NCBI GenBank assembly: GCA_946410005.1
Contig: CAMJYS010000007.1
Location: 1 to 14,539, forward strand
Length of the DNA: 14,539 nt
Direction of reading: 5' to 3'
DNA from: an uncultured Clostridia bacterium
GTDB lineage: Bacteria; Bacillota; Clostridia; Oscillospirales; Acutalibacteraceae
Position numbers and translations under genes: made by a program. Within the stretch, counting starts at the first letter, position 1. Each line of letters begins with the position of its first letter. Positions 12,922 to 14,539 of the stretch are shown piece after piece. The notes below the pieces were generated by a model that made no database searches, was not told the origin of the DNA, and worked only from the letters and a program-made list of their open reading frames with translations.

Positions 12922-13720
12922 TATTATTTATGATGTTTCATTTCCAAAGTTAGGGCTAAATTTTAAAATAAACCCGATTGCTTTTGACTTTGGAAATATT
13001 AACATCAGATGGTACGGAGTAATAATTGCGATTGGCTTTTTGACGGGATTTTTATATGTAAATTCTCGCTCAAAAAAGTTCGGGGTTACTAATTCGAATT
13101 TACTCGATTTTATTATTTGGCCAACGTTTTTAGGAATAATCTTTGCGAGGATTTATTATGTTATTTTTTATCCGGGAGATTTTTATATAAAAAATCCAGA
13201 AAAAATTTTCATGATAAACGAAGGCGGAATAGCGATATATGGTGCGATTTTTGGCGGAATAGTTGGCATTTTATTGATTTCAAAAATCAAAAAAGAAAAT
13301 ACTCTTAAAATTTTAGATTTGCTATCATTCGGAGTTATTATTGGTCAATACATAGGTCGTTGGGGGAATTTTGTAAACCAAGAAGCTTTTGGGAGCAAAA
13401 CGGATTTTATTTTAGGAATGGCAAGTCAGTCTACGAATTTTGTCGCCGTCCACCCCTGCTTTTTATACGAATCTGTCGGATGTTTTTTAATATTTTTGGC
13501 CATGCATTTTTATAGTTTAAACAAAAAAGTTAGAGAAAAATCAGGAAACATTTTTGCGCTGTACTTACTTTTTTATTCCGTTTTAAGATTTTTTATAGAA
13601 TCGCTCCGAACGGACAGCTTAATGCTACCATTCACATTTATAAAAATTTCTCAGTTAATTTCAGTATTAGGAATTTTGATTGCGATAATCATTATTGACA
13701 AAAATCACAAAAAACGTTAG
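12914..13720 (+). CDS. lgt: Prolipoprotein diacylglyceryl transferase
   Basis: A 268-residue multi-span membrane enzyme that transfers diacylglycerol from phosphatidylglycerol to the lipobox cysteine of prolipoproteins, the first step of lipoprotein maturation. Diagnostic motifs: IRWYGVIIAIGF near the N-terminus, the Lgt signature GRWGNFVNQEAFG (148-160), the HPCFLYES segment (H180, E186), and LRFFIESLRTDS near the end. A GTG at 12887 would add nine residues deep inside yfmH; the ATG at 12914, overlapping the yfmH stop by 8 bp (ATGACTAA), is preferred as it fits coupled translation and normal Lgt N-termini, although its own ribosome binding site is weak. The stop codon lies within the -10 element of the next gene's promoter. 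Confidence 0.96.
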   Translation: MTNIIYDVSFPKLGLNFKINPIAFDFGNINIRWYGVIIAIGFLTGFLYVNSRSKKFGVTNSNLLDFIIWPTFLGIIFARIYYVIFYPGDFYIKNPEKIFMINEGGIAIYGAIFGGIVGILLISKIKKENTLKILDLLSFGVIIGQYIGRWGNFVNQEAFGSKTDFILGMASQSTNFVAVHPCFLYESVGCFLIFLAMHFYSLNKKVREKSGNIFALYLLFYSVLRFFIESLRTDSLMLPFTFIKISQLISVLGILIAIIIIDKNHKKR

Positions 13721-13723
13721 AAT
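13695..13723 (+). promoter_or_regulatory. Promoter for the CPBP-family gene, overlapping the lgt stop
   Basis: TTGACA (13695-13700), 17 bp, TAGAAT (13718-13723): 11 of 12 consensus bases at ideal spacing. The lgt stop codon TAG is the first half of the -10. Transcription would start near 13730, about 30 nt before the ATG at 13759. Confidence 0.65.
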
Positions 13724-13758
13724 ATGTTCAAATTTTGTACACATCGGAGGTTGTTTAA

Positions 13759-14466
13759 ATGGAATTCGCAGAGAAAATGAAACCTTGGCAGAGATATTTA
13801 GGGATTTTTTGGGCATGTTTTTGCAGTTTTGGCGGCGTTCTGTTAACTTTAGCGCTACATCATTTTAAAGTTGGAAATGAAATTACTAATACTTTGAACA
13901 TCCTAATCAAAATGTTAGAAATTTTAATATTAGTGGTGTTCATCCCCGTTATTTTCAAATCACTAAAACAACAAAAACCGCTAAAAATAATTTTGTGGTC
14001 AATATTACTACTCGTTATAAATTTTTCGTTGACTATTTTTTGTAGATTTTCAGAAAATAATTTAATCGCTTATTTAGGATTAACAAATAAAACAAATTTA
14101 AATTCGCAAATGTTACAATCACAGCTAGAATCCCCTACTATGTGGAAAATGGTATATTCTGCCATTTCTATAGGAATAATTGGCCCACTTATTGAAGAAA
14201 TATCATATCGTATATGCTTATTCGGAACTTTAAGAAAAAATCACAGAATACTTTCACACTTAATCACAGCATTTCTTTTTGGATTTCAGCATATTTCCAT
14301 GGCGGTAATTCTATTTAATAAACCAGAAGAATTTGTTTATATTTTTTCATATATGGTTACCAGCCTAGTTTGGACCATAGCATATGCAAAACTAAAAACT
14401 CCTGTTCCAGGAATCGCTTGCCACATGCTTAATAACAGCTTATCAATTATATTTTCAATAAAATAA
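13759..14466 (+). CDS. CPBP family intramembrane metalloprotease (CAAX/Abi type)
   Basis: A 235-residue membrane protein of the CPBP (CaaX protease and bacteriocin-processing) family. The family's three motifs are present: EEISYR (E146, E147, R151), FGFQH (F174-H178) and HMLNN (H222, N225/N226), which form a glutamate/histidine active site inside the membrane. Hydrophobic segments lie at about residues 14-34, 47-66, 75-95, 133-153, 165-185, 193-212 and 215-233. Bacterial members process peptides or give immunity to bacteriocins; the substrate here is unknown, and no bacteriocin precursor is seen nearby. The ATG has GGAGG 8 nt upstream and the gene has its own promoter. The 73 bp after it hold no clear gene or terminator. 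Confidence 0.9.
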   Translation: MEFAEKMKPWQRYLGIFWACFCSFGGVLLTLALHHFKVGNEITNTLNILIKMLEILILVVFIPVIFKSLKQQKPLKIILWSILLLVINFSLTIFCRFSENNLIAYLGLTNKTNLNSQMLQSQLESPTMWKMVYSAISIGIIGPLIEEISYRICLFGTLRKNHRILSHLITAFLFGFQHISMAVILFNKPEEFVYIFSYMVTSLVWTIAYAKLKTPVPGIACHMLNNSLSIIFSIK

Positions 14467-14539
14467 TTAATACCGTATATGGCGTTGCTAAAAACGAATA
14501 GAAGAAATAGAATCACGGTATGAAAATAAAAGGACAGAA

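Noticed and set aside
14470..14521. Inverted repeat ATACCGT ... ACGGTAT after the CPBP gene as a terminator or IS end
   Set aside because: Only 7 bp with a 38-nt loop and no T-tract; too weak, and the window ends 18 bp later.

Overview
The window is AT-rich bacterial chromosome, most likely from an uncultured or gut-type member of the Clostridia (Bacillota). Supports are good AGGAGG-type ribosome binding sites, sigma-A promoters of TTGACA/TATAAT type, a split transketolase, a YfmF/YfmH pair, YifB, and typical Clostridia-style MurD and GH25 lysozyme sequences. This placement is an inference from gene content and composition. No stretch over 300 bases lacks a gene; the longest gap is 5560-5779.

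Layout. (1) 1-1336: the 3' part of murD (+), cut by the window edge. (2) 1339-2654 (-): a GH25 muramidase with a LysM domain and no signal peptide, preceded by a four-helix membrane protein. (3) 2738-4055: a Rab/Ras-like P-loop GTPase with a signal peptide and a C-terminal membrane helix (-). It is bracketed by a 21-bp direct repeat that copies the 3' end of yifB. (4) 4033-5559: yifB/comM (-), with a 9-bp tandem repeat in its leader. (5) 5780-6778 (+): a signal-peptide and membrane-helix protein carrying what reads as a complete TBC (Tre-2/Bub2/Cdc16, Rab-GAP) domain. It is driven by a perfect consensus promoter and closed by a bidirectional terminator. (6) 6830-9819 (-): a four-gene operon in transcription order cytidine deaminase, transketolase N-half, transketolase C-half, short-chain dehydrogenase. 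(7) 9999-13720 (+): a small secreted/anchored protein, then yfmF-yfmH (M16 peptidase pair linked to EF-P modification) and lgt. (8) 13759-14466 (+): a CPBP (CAAX-protease-like) membrane protein with its own promoter.

Main observation: a Rab-like GTPase and a TBC-type GAP, a pairing normally eukaryotic, lie on either side of yifB in a bacterium, both with envelope-targeting signals and bacterial promoters and ribosome binding sites. The GTPase has lost the usual G3 motif (DxxGQ), whereas the TBC protein keeps both the arginine and the glutamine fingers that TBC GAPs insert in trans. The two could therefore be a matched enzyme and regulator at the cell surface or in a partner cell. This is inferred from motifs and neighbourhood and has not been demonstrated. 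The remaining genes are largely housekeeping: peptidoglycan synthesis and turnover, lipoprotein maturation, DNA processing, pentose and nucleoside metabolism.
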